Source: Chitinophagaceae bacterium
GTDB taxonomy: Bacteria > Bacteroidota > Bacteroidia > Chitinophagales > Chitinophagaceae
Direction: 5' to 3'
DNA length: 64,000 nucleotides
NCBI GenBank assembly: GCA_025449935.1
Contig: JANWIJ010000009.1
Location: 1 to 64,000 of the forward strand
The translations under genes were made by a program, and so were the position numbers. This document shows positions 8,479 to 17,133 of this stretch, in pieces. A model generated the notes under the pieces. The model made no database searches, was not told the origin of the DNA, and was given only the letters and a program-made list of their open reading frames with translations. The stretch's first letter is position 1. Every line of letters begins with the position of its first letter.

Positions 8479-9537
8479 ATGTATAAATTTTTACGAAACC
8501 TCCTGTTCCTGTTTCCCCCCGAATGGGTACATTATTTTTCGATGAACTGCCTGCGGGTCGTTTGCCGGGTAGGTTTTATTAAAAAAATTATCTCCGCATC
8601 TTTCCGGCCAAAAAAGGATCTGGAGTGCTATGCCTGCCAGCTAACTTTTTCTAACCCCGTAGGCCTGGGTGCAGGCTTTGATAAAAACGGCAAATACCTG
8701 CGGGAACTGGATTGCCTGGGATTTGGTTTTGTGGAAATAGGAACCGTTACCCCCCTGCCGCAGGCAGGAAATGATAAACCAAGACTATTTCGCCTGCCGG
8801 AAGACAAGGCGCTGATCAACCGCATGGGATTTAACAACGATGGTGTGGAATCGATTGCGGCAAGATTGAAAAAATGGAAAGAAAGCTGTGAATCAGGAAG
8901 CGGGAGCCAGGAGAAAAAAAAATCACGGCTCATCATCGGGGGAAATATCGGTAAAAACAAAATCACATCCAACGAGGAAGCCTGGAAAGATTATGCGCTC
9001 TGTTTTAAAACACTGCACCCTTATGTTGATTATTTTGTTGTGAATGTCAGTTCACCCAATACACCGGGCCTGAGAGAGTTGCAGGAAAAAGAATCCCTCC
9101 GCAAAATCCTCATGCACCTGCAGATGATCAATAATGGAAAAGCCTTTGCAAAACCCGTGCTGCTGAAAATAGCACCGGATCTTACACAGGAGCAACTCGA
9201 CGATGTTATTGACCTCGCCCTGGAAATAAAATTAGATGGGTTAGTGGCCACCAATACGACCCTTGACCGCACCGGCCTTACGACAGCAGCGGCACGGCTT
9301 GCCACAATTGGTCCGGGCGGGCTCAGCGGTTTGCCATTGAAGCACAAAAGCACTGAAATAGTAAAATATATTTGTGATAAAACCAATGGACAGGTTGCTG
9401 TTATCGCCTCCGGTGGTATTTTTACAGCCGCCGATGCAAAAGAAAAATCAGACGCCGGAGCAACCCTCGTACAGGTATGGACAGGATTCATCTATGAAGG
9501 CCCGGGAATTGTAAAACGAATTTGTAAATCATTATAA
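8479..9537 (+). CDS. pyrD: Dihydroorotate dehydrogenase, quinone type (class 2)
   Basis: This 352-residue enzyme oxidises dihydroorotate to orotate in pyrimidine synthesis, passing electrons to quinone at the membrane. The class 2 N-terminal extension (MYKFLRNLLFLFPPEWVHYFS) forms the amphipathic membrane-docking helices. FMN-binding and catalytic stretches are visible: NPVGLGAGFDKNGKY, FVEIGTVTPLPQAGN, LINRMGFNNDG, and VNVSSPNTPGLREL near 187-200, which holds the class 2 catalytic serine. The C-terminal phosphate-binding part is IASGGIFTAADA and GATLVQVWTGF. A short polar insert (residues about 135-147, SGSGSQEKKKS) is unusual but lies in a loop. The operon continues into the TerC gene 6 bases downstream. 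Confidence 0.97.
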   Translation: MYKFLRNLLFLFPPEWVHYFSMNCLRVVCRVGFIKKIISASFRPKKDLECYACQLTFSNPVGLGAGFDKNGKYLRELDCLGFGFVEIGTVTPLPQAGNDKPRLFRLPEDKALINRMGFNNDGVESIAARLKKWKESCESGSGSQEKKKSRLIIGGNIGKNKITSNEEAWKDYALCFKTLHPYVDYFVVNVSSPNTPGLRELQEKESLRKILMHLQMINNGKAFAKPVLLKIAPDLTQEQLDDVIDLALEIKLDGLVATNTTLDRTGLTTAAARLATIGPGGLSGLPLKHKSTEIVKYICDKTNGQVAVIASGGIFTAADAKEKSDAGATLVQVWTGFIYEGPGIVKRICKSL

Positions 9538-9543
9538 CTACGC

Positions 9544-10350
9544 ATGGAACATTTGTTTACCTCCGAAAGTATCATCAGCTTTTTTATACTGGTTGTGCTG
9601 GAAGTAGTACTGGGCATCGACAATGTGATCTTTGTCAGCATTATCCTGAACCGGCTGAAAGGAAAAAAAGATCAGCGGAAGGCGAGGAGGATCTGGATGA
9701 TCACCGGGATTATTTCACGGAGCCTTTTATTAATGGGCCTGGGATGGCTGCTTTCGCAAAAAGGAAAATATCTTTTCCAGATTTCGGGCAAAGGCTTTGA
9801 CCTGGCCAGCCTGGTGATGATACTGGGGGGCCTTTTCCTCATCTATAAATCGGTGAGAGAAATACACGAAAAACTGGAAGGAGAAGACCCGGCTGTGGCG
9901 CAGCAAAAAAGCAAAGGTATTTCGCTGGGACAGGCTATCGCGCAGATCATGCTGATAGATGCCGTTTTTTCATTTGACAGCATCATTACAGCCGGGGGAA
10001 CGGCGAAGTACGTGGAGATCATGATTGCGGCTGTGGTGATCGCCATGACCGTCATGTTTTTATTCAGCCCCAGGATCTCTTCCTTTATTCATAAACATCC
10101 CACGTTGAAGATGCTTGCCCTTTCTTTTCTTGTCATGATCGGGCTCAGCCTCGTGATTGAAGGTTGGGACAGTACGGCTGCCCACCACCTGAACCTGAAA
10201 AACTATATTTATTTCGGTATGGCCTTCTCGTTTATCGTGGAAGTGCTGAATATGGTCATGCGGAAACGAATGATCCGGCAAAGAGTGGTGGAATTGAATG
10301 AACCGATGCTGGAAGATAATGAGGATCCTGGTTCAGATATGGCAAAATGA
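9544..10350 (+). CDS. TerC family integral membrane protein
   Basis: This is a 268-residue protein with about seven membrane segments. The two acidic family motifs are present: EVVLGIDNVIFVSIILNRL near residues 20-38 and DAVFSFDSIITA near 140-150. These acidic membrane residues are typical of the TerC/Alx family, which is linked to metal ion (notably manganese) export and tellurite resistance. A cytoplasmic loop rich in charge (HEKLEGEDPAVAQQKSKG) separates the two halves. It starts 6 bases after pyrD and should be co-transcribed; no metabolic link to pyrD is evident. A hairpin overlapping its stop codon probably ends the operon. Confidence 0.93.
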   Translation: MEHLFTSESIISFFILVVLEVVLGIDNVIFVSIILNRLKGKKDQRKARRIWMITGIISRSLLLMGLGWLLSQKGKYLFQISGKGFDLASLVMILGGLFLIYKSVREIHEKLEGEDPAVAQQKSKGISLGQAIAQIMLIDAVFSFDSIITAGGTAKYVEIMIAAVVIAMTVMFLFSPRISSFIHKHPTLKMLALSFLVMIGLSLVIEGWDSTAAHHLNLKNYIYFGMAFSFIVEVLNMVMRKRMIRQRVVELNEPMLEDNEDPGSDMAK

Positions 10351-10376
10351 TACCGGCCTGTGAGAAAGCCGGTATC
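10349..10376. terminator. Bidirectional hairpin between convergent genes
   Basis: A 9-bp perfect stem, GATACCGGC (10349-10357) and GCCGGTATC (10368-10376), overlaps the stop codon of the TerC gene and precedes the end of the minus-strand gene at 10398. The flanks are A/T-rich but lack a long T run, so efficiency is uncertain. Confidence 0.55.
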
Positions 10377-10397
10377 ACTAATTAAAGCTTGTTCGTA

Positions 10398-11096
10398 TCA
10401 CAAACAATAGGCAGCACAAATAGCCAAAGGTCCCAGGCAAAATACACCTGCACAAGCCCCAAAAATTCCCAGGGCGATAGGTGTGGTAACACCGATCCCT
10501 AATCCCACTAAGCCGGCAGCAGCTCCACCGCAGGCGGCCATGGCCCCCGCGCAATTGGTAGCACTAAACCGCTTAAAGACACATTTGCTCCAGCATTTCC
10601 CAAAGCTGTGTGCCCGCTGTACTTTATTGTTGTCGTCCGCATAGAATTCCGTTGATTTATCCATGGCTGTTGAAAAATCCTTTTCTCCTACCGGGAAAAT
10701 GATATAGGCCTTATAGGCTGTACCGCCCACTTTCCTCCAGACCATGGAACACATCTGTACGCCCCCGGTTGTTTTCCGGTAAAAGTCAAAAGAACATACT
10801 TCAGCATTCTGTTCACTGGTGCCGAGTACTGAGTCACTGATATACTTTGCATCAAAGCCCCATGCTGCTTTTTCATTTTTATCTATCCTGATAAACCCCT
10901 GCGACTTTACCTCATCAAGCAGGGCCTTAAAACCGGCATCCCGGATATAGCCCTCCCATTTTTTTTCCAGTGTGCTGATGTTAAATACATTCGTATTTAC
11001 CACTTTGCTGTAATTACAGTTTTGCGCTTTTCCGCAAAAAACTGCACTTAAGAATACTACCACAGACAGCAGTATCCTGGCGATCGGCTTTTTCAT
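10398..11096 (-). CDS. Secreted protein with Cys/Gly-rich hydrophobic C-terminal tail
   Basis: This is a 232-residue protein of no family I can name. Residues 1-25 are a signal peptide (ending CGKAQ). The middle (about 26-165) is a soluble domain with few cysteines. The last about 65 residues are striking: KCWSKC, then NCAGAMAACGGAAAGLVGLG, an uncharged hydrophobic run, and a final cluster FGACAGVFC, AICAAYCL. That gives eight cysteines in a small, nearly uncharged, Gly/Ala-rich tail. Such tails occur in some disulfide-rich bacteriocin-like peptides (halocin C8-like), but this is resemblance by eye only; a membrane-inserting hairpin is equally possible. It is the last gene after the lipase (28-base gap) in a three-gene run. 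Confidence 0.75.
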   Translation of the reverse strand: MKKPIARILLSVVVFLSAVFCGKAQNCNYSKVVNTNVFNISTLEKKWEGYIRDAGFKALLDEVKSQGFIRIDKNEKAAWGFDAKYISDSVLGTSEQNAEVCSFDFYRKTTGGVQMCSMVWRKVGGTAYKAYIIFPVGEKDFSTAMDKSTEFYADDNNKVQRAHSFGKCWSKCVFKRFSATNCAGAMAACGGAAAGLVGLGIGVTTPIALGIFGACAGVFCLGPLAICAAYCL

Positions 11097-11124
11097 TTCT
11101 TATAGTTTTAATGTTGGTTAAATA

Positions 11125-12978
11125 TTAATTGGCCGGTTCAAGCACCCATATTTGGGTCTGGTCATCCGTACCGGGCTTATATGTTTTTATCCTGCAGGAA
11201 TTATCATTGACGCAATTGTTGTTAGCATCCAGCAATTTTCCATTGGCCAGGTTTTTAATCAGGTATTTATCCCCCTGGAGGCGGATAAACAACCAACGCT
11301 GGTTGGCACTGAAACCAGGCATGTTGTTCTTCTCCCATAATTGTATTTCAGAAGATCCATCCTGGTAAAGACTCTCTGCTTCGCTGTCAAGAACATAGGC
11401 TTTTGTTTCAGAACTGGTAATGCCGAAGAATTCAGTGGTGATTGTCTTTGTCCCAAACTGGATGGTATAACCTGCGGAACCGAATCTTTCAATCTTTACC
11501 TTGCTTCTTCCCGTGGTAAGCCGGAGATCACTTCCGTTATTGAATCCATCCTGTTCATTTAAACCAAGCCTGCTGTTGGTTGCATAAGATTTAATGTAAT
11601 AGTTACCCGCGGTAATAGCGCTGCCGGTCACATTACTGATAATGGTAGAAGCGGTGAACTTGATCACCTGTATCGTTTCATTTACGGCTGCAACTCCGTC
11701 ATCAATCATTCCTTTCACAATATTATTCCCGATAGTCAGTGGATTGGATGATTTGCCCCGCTCCACGGTTAATAAGTCACAACCTTCGGATTGGGCATCT
11801 GGTAAGTTGAGAGGCCTGGGAACTTTTGCTCTTTCAGCTGAACTAAGTTGCAGGTAGGCCGCCTTCAGGTACCAAAGCGGGTGGTGGTAACACATGGTAC
11901 TGCTCCCTAACAGGTTGTCGAGTTTAAGGCGCTTACCCGACGTGGAATTGATAAAATCAGTGGCAACATTCCCAATGGCGCCGAGAATCCCGGGGATAAT
12001 CGTGGCAATTTCAGCGGGGCTTCGCTCTGCCTTATCAAAATCAATACTGTTGATATCATTATAATAAACCCGCGTACCGGACCGTTGAAAACCCAAAACA
12101 TAAGGAGCCAGCGTGGTGATGGGATCATTAATGAAATCAAACCGCTGCAACCGTTGATTGGGAAATAACCTGTCCATTTCATTGGCAAACTCCTGGGTAC
12201 CGGGATGGGGAGCCGCATAAGCATATACACCCTGGGGAACAATGCCTTTCTTGGCTAAGAACATGGCATATAATTGTGCCTGGCCTGCTCCAAGGCTATG
12301 ACCTGTTACCCATACTTTTTTTGTCCTCGCTCCCTTTGTTTCGATATAACTTAAGATATCATCCTTGAACCCTTCGTACTCCAGCGATGCCCACATGCCT
12401 GAAAGTACTTTCCCCGTAAGGTCAGGTGAAGTGACATGCCTTGCATCAAAATCGGTGGATATCCATTCGGCCCAGTCATACAGAATGCCGGATTTGTTAC
12501 TGCCTACGCGGTCCGTTCCCCTGAACACAATAAAAATACTGCCCGCGGTAGAGATCACCATCGCTTCCGGATCATATCCCAACCGGTCTGATTTATGAAA
12601 GAATTTGAAAACCGGGTTGGAAAAAAGAGAGCTGGTGTACTTTTTAAATTCCGATTCGAAATCTGCCGGGTTGGTATGCAGGCGGGTCTCATATTGTGCG
12701 GATGTATTTCCGGATCTCATCCCCAGGTATTGAGGATAGACGAGCGTTGACAAATAACAAAGCAGGTATGCATTTACGTCATTCCTACCGGTGGCACTAT
12801 TGGAAAAGCTGGTAGAAAAAACATCATTCCCGGTGGAACGGATCAATAAACTTTGCGGGATCGTTGTGATAGAGGTTGTTTTAACCACGGGGCTAAGTTG
12901 TGCAAACAGGTTTATCCCAACGGTACTGCAACAGGTAATACTTGCCAGCATTAGCAGGCTTCGGGCATTTTTTTTCAT
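11125..12978 (-). CDS. Secreted class 3 lipase with C-terminal ricin-like (beta-trefoil) domain
   Basis: This is a 617-residue protein. The N-terminus (MKKNARSLLMLASITCCSTVGINLFAQ) is a signal peptide. A class 3 lipase domain occupies about residues 70-370: FIVFRGTD (oxyanion region) near 142, the nucleophile elbow VTGHSLGAGQAQLY with Ser about 228, a probable catalytic Asp in NDPITTL about 284, and a His in CYHHPLWYL about 364. The C-terminal about 150 residues look like a beta-trefoil/RICIN-type repeat (YYIKSYATNSRLGLN, QRWLFIRLQGDKYLIKN, GKLLDANNN, QTQIWVLEP), which usually binds sugars or lipids. No T9SS tail is present. It likely hydrolyses lipids outside the cytoplasm. It lies between a probable outer-membrane protein gene (36-base gap) and a Cys-rich protein gene (28-base gap), an arrangement I do not recognise. 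Confidence 0.9.
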   Translation of the reverse strand: MKKNARSLLMLASITCCSTVGINLFAQLSPVVKTTSITTIPQSLLIRSTGNDVFSTSFSNSATGRNDVNAYLLCYLSTLVYPQYLGMRSGNTSAQYETRLHTNPADFESEFKKYTSSLFSNPVFKFFHKSDRLGYDPEAMVISTAGSIFIVFRGTDRVGSNKSGILYDWAEWISTDFDARHVTSPDLTGKVLSGMWASLEYEGFKDDILSYIETKGARTKKVWVTGHSLGAGQAQLYAMFLAKKGIVPQGVYAYAAPHPGTQEFANEMDRLFPNQRLQRFDFINDPITTLAPYVLGFQRSGTRVYYNDINSIDFDKAERSPAEIATIIPGILGAIGNVATDFINSTSGKRLKLDNLLGSSTMCYHHPLWYLKAAYLQLSSAERAKVPRPLNLPDAQSEGCDLLTVERGKSSNPLTIGNNIVKGMIDDGVAAVNETIQVIKFTASTIISNVTGSAITAGNYYIKSYATNSRLGLNEQDGFNNGSDLRLTTGRSKVKIERFGSAGYTIQFGTKTITTEFFGITSSETKAYVLDSEAESLYQDGSSEIQLWEKNNMPGFSANQRWLFIRLQGDKYLIKNLANGKLLDANNNCVNDNSCRIKTYKPGTDDQTQIWVLEPAN

Positions 12979-13014
12979 GATTTTTTACATTTGAGGTTAT
13001 GGTAAATGGTTTCG

Positions 13015-14244
13015 TTATCTCATCATACAACTGATGGTGGCAATGGGTGTGAACGTGGTGAACTTCCAGTTGGCATTAAACACGCATCTCATCCCGTAAT
13101 TCAGGATGACACTCCGGCTGAGCCGCCAGTCACCCCCAAAACTGATCGTGTTGGGATGCACCACATCCCATTTTACTGATGAACCCACGACTTCAAAATC
13201 CTCCCCGGCCTTGAACACCTGGCCCAGAGCCTCCATGGGTGTTTTCAGTCCTTTCTTTTCATACAGGAATTCAACGAAGAAGGTGTAAATGGAACCCCCG
13301 TAACGGAGGTTCATCCCCATTGTCAGCAGCGTATTGTCTGCAACAGCCTTTTGTGTATTCTCTTCACCCGTGACATTGTTGCGTACCCGGAATTCAAGTT
13401 CTTCTTCGTACCAGCTGCTTCGAAACAACCCGGAAAGAAGGAATTTTCTTCCAATACCGAGGTTGCCATTCAGCCAGGCACCCCAACCGGTGTTTCGGTT
13501 CAGGCGTAAGCCTTTCAGGGAACCGGCACTGTCTGTTTTATAAGAATACACCCTTCCATAGGATACATCCAGTGAAGACGCATTCCAATGCTCACTGACA
13601 AAAATTTTCGCCCGGCTATTGATCTCTTCGTTGCGGCGGGAGTTGATTGTCATCAGTTGCTCTTCGGTCGTTTTGATCTGGCTCCGGAGGGAAGGTTTCG
13701 AGAGAACATCTGCTGTGGTATCCAGTTTCTGCTGTAGTTCCTTTATTTGTTTTATTAATTCCTCTTTTTCCGCCTGGTACTTTTCACTGATGCCGCCATA
13801 CAGTTCCTTCGCCATCAACGGATCTCTTTGTTTATATAAATTGATCTTGGTGGCAAACCCAATCCGCCTGTCACTGTTTTCATCCTGTACCGAACCGATT
13901 GAAACATCGAGGGAAGAAAGCTTTCTCATAAATCCTGAAGCGGCCTGGTATTTACTGAGGTCCTTCCTGTTATATAAAAGCTCCCACAGGGGTTGTGACT
14001 GAATGGCGAGGTTGGGATTCAGCTTCCAGGATTTGAATGACCAGTCAACTTTAAAGTCCTTGATATCCGAGGTACGGTTTATCTGGGAAGAAGTAACTCC
14101 CATCAGGTCGAAGACCGGGGCGGCAGGAATCGTCAGTTCTTTTGGGCTAACCCTACCCGCCGTTTGATCGGCCTGAGCGAAAATAGTTTCTGGAAAGCTT
14201 ACCAGTAAAACAGAACAGGTAACGGCAGTAAGGAATGATTTCAT
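13015..14244 (-). CDS. Probable outer-membrane protein with coiled-coil insert
   Basis: This is a 409-residue protein starting at ATG 14244 (MKSFLTAVTCSVLLVSFPETIFAQ, signal peptide); a start 12 codons earlier would spoil the signal. Residues about 150-215 are strongly predicted coiled coil by eye (KYQAEKEELIKQIKELQQKL, TTEEQLMTINSRRNEEINS). The rest shows alternating aromatic/polar strands (GWGAWLNGNLGIGRKFLLSG, NLRYGGSIYTFFVEFLYEKK, SRSVILNYGMR), as in outer-membrane barrels. I know no family. It is first in a three-gene run with the lipase and the Cys/Gly-rich protein and has a good promoter upstream. A role in surface display or export of the two downstream proteins is speculation. Confidence 0.75.
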   Translation of the reverse strand: MKSFLTAVTCSVLLVSFPETIFAQADQTAGRVSPKELTIPAAPVFDLMGVTSSQINRTSDIKDFKVDWSFKSWKLNPNLAIQSQPLWELLYNRKDLSKYQAASGFMRKLSSLDVSIGSVQDENSDRRIGFATKINLYKQRDPLMAKELYGGISEKYQAEKEELIKQIKELQQKLDTTADVLSKPSLRSQIKTTEEQLMTINSRRNEEINSRAKIFVSEHWNASSLDVSYGRVYSYKTDSAGSLKGLRLNRNTGWGAWLNGNLGIGRKFLLSGLFRSSWYEEELEFRVRNNVTGEENTQKAVADNTLLTMGMNLRYGGSIYTFFVEFLYEKKGLKTPMEALGQVFKAGEDFEVVGSSVKWDVVHPNTISFGGDWRLSRSVILNYGMRCVFNANWKFTTFTPIATISCMMR

Positions 14245-14250
14245 GATTGA

Positions 14251-14286
14251 ATAGTTTTGATGTGGACTGTAAGAGCACAAAACTAT
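14251..14286. repeat. Perfect 9-bp inverted repeat over the promoter
   Basis: ATAGTTTTG (14251-14259) and CAAAACTAT (14278-14286) form a perfect inverted repeat separated by 18 bases. Each arm contains a TAnnTTTG -7 box, one on each strand, pointing inward. It lies between the divergent gene at 14244 and the kinase at 14419. Confidence 0.6.
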
Positions 14287-14308
14287 TTCCGTAATAAGGG
14301 CAAGACAA
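14278..14308 (-). promoter_or_regulatory. Promoter (TTG-N20-TAGTTTTG) of the lipase operon
   Basis: On the minus strand TAGTTTTG (14278-14285) matches TAnnTTTG exactly, with TTG (14306-14308) 20 bases upstream. The expected transcription start lies about 30 bases before the ATG at 14244. It should drive the three genes 14244 to 10398. Confidence 0.6.
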
Positions 14309-14418
14309 TACCGGTAATTAGTGAAAACAGGTACCGGGAAATACCTAAAATCAGGTAGACATGGGCAAATATTACTTCACTAACTTCAACCTGATTTCAT
14401 TTTATCACTATCGAAATC

Positions 14419-16428
14419 ATGGTTATGCGCCTAAAAATCAACCCGTTTTTAACTGTAGTAATTTTAACCTGCACTTTTAGTTGGTTTTCATTCCCCCTTA
14501 GCGCCCAATTACCGAAAGAACAGGTAGATAGTCTTACCCGGGAGCTGGGGAAGGCCAAGGAAGACACGAACAAGGTAGCGCTGCTGATCACCCTGGGAAA
14601 TGAAGTGGGTTATGCTGATCCGAAAAAAGCACTTGAATACGGTCTCGAAGGCCATACCCTGAGCAAAAAAATCGGTTTTAAACATGGCACTGCCAGGACA
14701 GCTTACCTCACTGCGATCACTTATCTGGAATTAAACAACTATGCGCTGGCCGATTCATTCCTGAATATTTCCGAAGAATTGTTCCGGCAGTTGAATGACA
14801 ACAGGAGCCTGAGTAAAATATTGAATGCCCGCGGCAATAAAAATTATATGATGGGCAATTACCGCCTCGCGGCTGAATTTTATACGAAAGCGGCGGAAGG
14901 TTTTGACAAGGCAAATGATACCGCAACTGCTTTGATTGTTTATCAAAATGTGATAGCCCTGCTTGGCCAGATAAAACAATATGAAAAAGCTGTCCAGTTA
15001 TGCAAAAAAGTTTTACCGCTCGCTGAAAGAACAAGTGATAGTCTTGCCGTCGGGTATAATCTCCAGGCCCTCGTAACCGACCTGGTAGCCCTCGATAAAT
15101 ATGAGGAAGCAGCTGCTTATATAAACCGGTTGTTGTGGCATGGCAATACCACGGGTGATCAAAGTCTTTCGGCGGAAATATTCAGCACCCTGGGTACTTA
15201 CTATTACCGGAAAGAGAATTATGCCAAAGCCATAGAATATTTTGACATCGCGGTTAAAAAAGCGGAACTCATCGATAATAAATACCAGGCAGCTAATCAT
15301 TACAATTCAATCGGCCAGGCTTATTACCGTACCGGGAACTTCAGCCGGGCAAAGGAGCACCTGCTGAAAGGGATGGGCCTGGCCCGCGAATACAATAATA
15401 AAAGAGCCGAATCAAACATTGCCCTTTCGCTGAGTACCCTGTATGATTCCACGGGAGACTATAGAAACGCGTATGAGAACATGGTCCTTCACTCGAAAAT
15501 AACCGACAGTATCCTCAGCAGCGAGACCAGGAATTATGCATCCGAACTGGAAACACAATATGAAACCAATAAAAAAGAAACCGAAATTCTGCGGTTACAG
15601 CAGGAGCAGCAGCAAAAAGACTTTACCCTGCGGAAAAGAAATACCTATCTCGTCATTGCCGCCGGTTTACTGGCAGCCACGCTGATCATCCTCGGCCTGG
15701 TGCGGAAAAATTACAGTACCAGGCAAAAGCTGTCTAAACAGCAATCGATACTCCAGGAAGAAAAAATAATTTCCATGGAAAAACAGCAACAGGTGGTATC
15801 CCTGCAATCCATGATCAACGGGCAGGAAACAGAAAGAACCCGGATAGCCAAGGATCTTCATGACGGATTGGGCGGAATTTTCTCTACCGTAAAAATGCAT
15901 TACAGCACGCTCCAGCAGGATACACCCCAGATAAAAAACAATTCCCTGTATAAAAAGACCCTGGACCTGATCAACAACGCATCCGACGAATTACGTAAAG
16001 TGGCGCATAACATGATGCCCGAAGTGCTTATGAAAGTTGGACTCGCAGAAGCCCTCCAGGACTTTTGTAATAATATCAGTTCCGGGAAGCTGCTAAAAAT
16101 TACCCTGCAGACATTCGGTATGGAAGAAAGACTGAACAGTTCCACCGAAATAATACTTTACCGCATTATACAGGAACTGGTGAACAATATCATCAAACAT
16201 GCCTATGCCACCGAAGCCCTTATACAAATAAACCGGGAAGGAAATCGCCTGAGTGTTGTTATTGAAGATAATGGCAGGGGCTTTGACACCAAAGAGGCAG
16301 AAGAAAGACGCAGCATGGGTATGGCCACCGTTAAAAGCCGCGTAGATTACCTGAATGGCCGGCTCACCATTGATTCCAGGAAAGATATAGGTACCACCGT
16401 CATGATTGACCTCCTGATAAACGGTTGA
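14419..16428 (+). CDS. TPR-containing sensor histidine kinase (HisKA_3 type)
   Basis: This is a 669-residue protein. A signal peptide (residues 1-30) is followed by periplasmic TPR repeats (about 60-380; for example AKAIEYFDIAVKKAELIDNK, TGNFSRAKEHLLKGMGLA), a coiled stretch, one membrane segment (about 412-430, YLVIAAGLLAATLIILGL) and a cytoplasmic linker. The kinase core has the phosphoacceptor His481 in KDLHDGLGG and an HATPase domain with ELVNNIIKHA and VVIEDNGRGFD, ending in a G-box (MGMATVKSRV). This architecture is typical of Bacteroidota NarL-type systems. The response regulator gene follows 51 bases downstream, so the two form a cognate pair. The signal sensed is unknown; the TPR domain suggests a protein or peptide ligand. 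Confidence 0.95.
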   Translation: MVMRLKINPFLTVVILTCTFSWFSFPLSAQLPKEQVDSLTRELGKAKEDTNKVALLITLGNEVGYADPKKALEYGLEGHTLSKKIGFKHGTARTAYLTAITYLELNNYALADSFLNISEELFRQLNDNRSLSKILNARGNKNYMMGNYRLAAEFYTKAAEGFDKANDTATALIVYQNVIALLGQIKQYEKAVQLCKKVLPLAERTSDSLAVGYNLQALVTDLVALDKYEEAAAYINRLLWHGNTTGDQSLSAEIFSTLGTYYYRKENYAKAIEYFDIAVKKAELIDNKYQAANHYNSIGQAYYRTGNFSRAKEHLLKGMGLAREYNNKRAESNIALSLSTLYDSTGDYRNAYENMVLHSKITDSILSSETRNYASELETQYETNKKETEILRLQQEQQQKDFTLRKRNTYLVIAAGLLAATLIILGLVRKNYSTRQKLSKQQSILQEEKIISMEKQQQVVSLQSMINGQETERTRIAKDLHDGLGGIFSTVKMHYSTLQQDTPQIKNNSLYKKTLDLINNASDELRKVAHNMMPEVLMKVGLAEALQDFCNNISSGKLLKITLQTFGMEERLNSSTEIILYRIIQELVNNIIKHAYATEALIQINREGNRLSVVIEDNGRGFDTKEAEERRSMGMATVKSRVDYLNGRLTIDSRKDIGTTVMIDLLING

Positions 16429-16479
16429 CAGCTAAATCGGGCAGGATGCAAATTTATTGGCTGTATTGGTTAAATTTAT

Positions 16480-17133
16480 ATGCAGCTAAAAGCTATGGTA
16501 AACATCCTGATTGTTGATGATCATCCACTTGTTATTGACGGTATTAAAACAATGCTGAAAGATGAACCTTATGTTCATATAGAAGCGGCTGCGAAGAATG
16601 CCAGGGAAGCATTGGCTTTTTTAGAGGATGGCAAACCGGTTGATATCATATTCCTGGATATAAACCTGCCAGATATGGATGGGCTGCGGCTGTGTGAATT
16701 GATCCGGGAAAAAAACAAGACCGTCAAAATATTGGGTCTCACCTATGTGAATGAAGCGGGAATCATTACCCAGCTCATCCGGAAAGGTGCAAACGGTTAC
16801 CTGTTAAAAAGCATGGAACGGGAAGAACTGATCGAAGCCATTAACCGGGTAATGGATGGCTCTCTCTACCTGAGTAAAGCGGCCAACGATAAAATCATCC
16901 AGCAACTGCAGAGTTTTGAACTGCCGCAAAACAGGATACCTGCATTGACCAGGCGTGAAAAGGAAATATTGCAGTTATTGTCTGAAGGATTGACCAGTCA
17001 TGAGATCGGGAACCGGCTTTTCCTGAGTAACTATACCGTTGATACGCACCGGAAAAATATGCTGCAGAAATTCAATGTGCACAATACCCAGTCGCTGATG
17101 AATGTGGTAAGGGAACTTGGGATCATCGCTTAA
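16480..17133 (+). CDS. LuxR/NarL-type response regulator
   Basis: This is a 217-residue protein (212 if ATG 16495, MVNILIVDDHP, is used; that start aligns better with the family). The receiver domain has the acidic pair DD near residue 13, phosphoacceptor Asp60 (IIFLDINLPDMDGL), Thr in LGLTYV and Lys in GYLLKS. The C-terminal helix-turn-helix spans about 150-210: LTRREKEILQLLSEGLTSHE, then NYTVDTHRKNMLQKF. It should bind DNA when phosphorylated by the TPR kinase upstream. The stop codon overlaps that of rsmE on the other strand (TTAA at 17130-17133). Confidence 0.95.
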   Translation: MQLKAMVNILIVDDHPLVIDGIKTMLKDEPYVHIEAAAKNAREALAFLEDGKPVDIIFLDINLPDMDGLRLCELIREKNKTVKILGLTYVNEAGIITQLIRKGANGYLLKSMEREELIEAINRVMDGSLYLSKAANDKIIQQLQSFELPQNRIPALTRREKEILQLLSEGLTSHEIGNRLFLSNYTVDTHRKNMLQKFNVHNTQSLMNVVRELGIIA

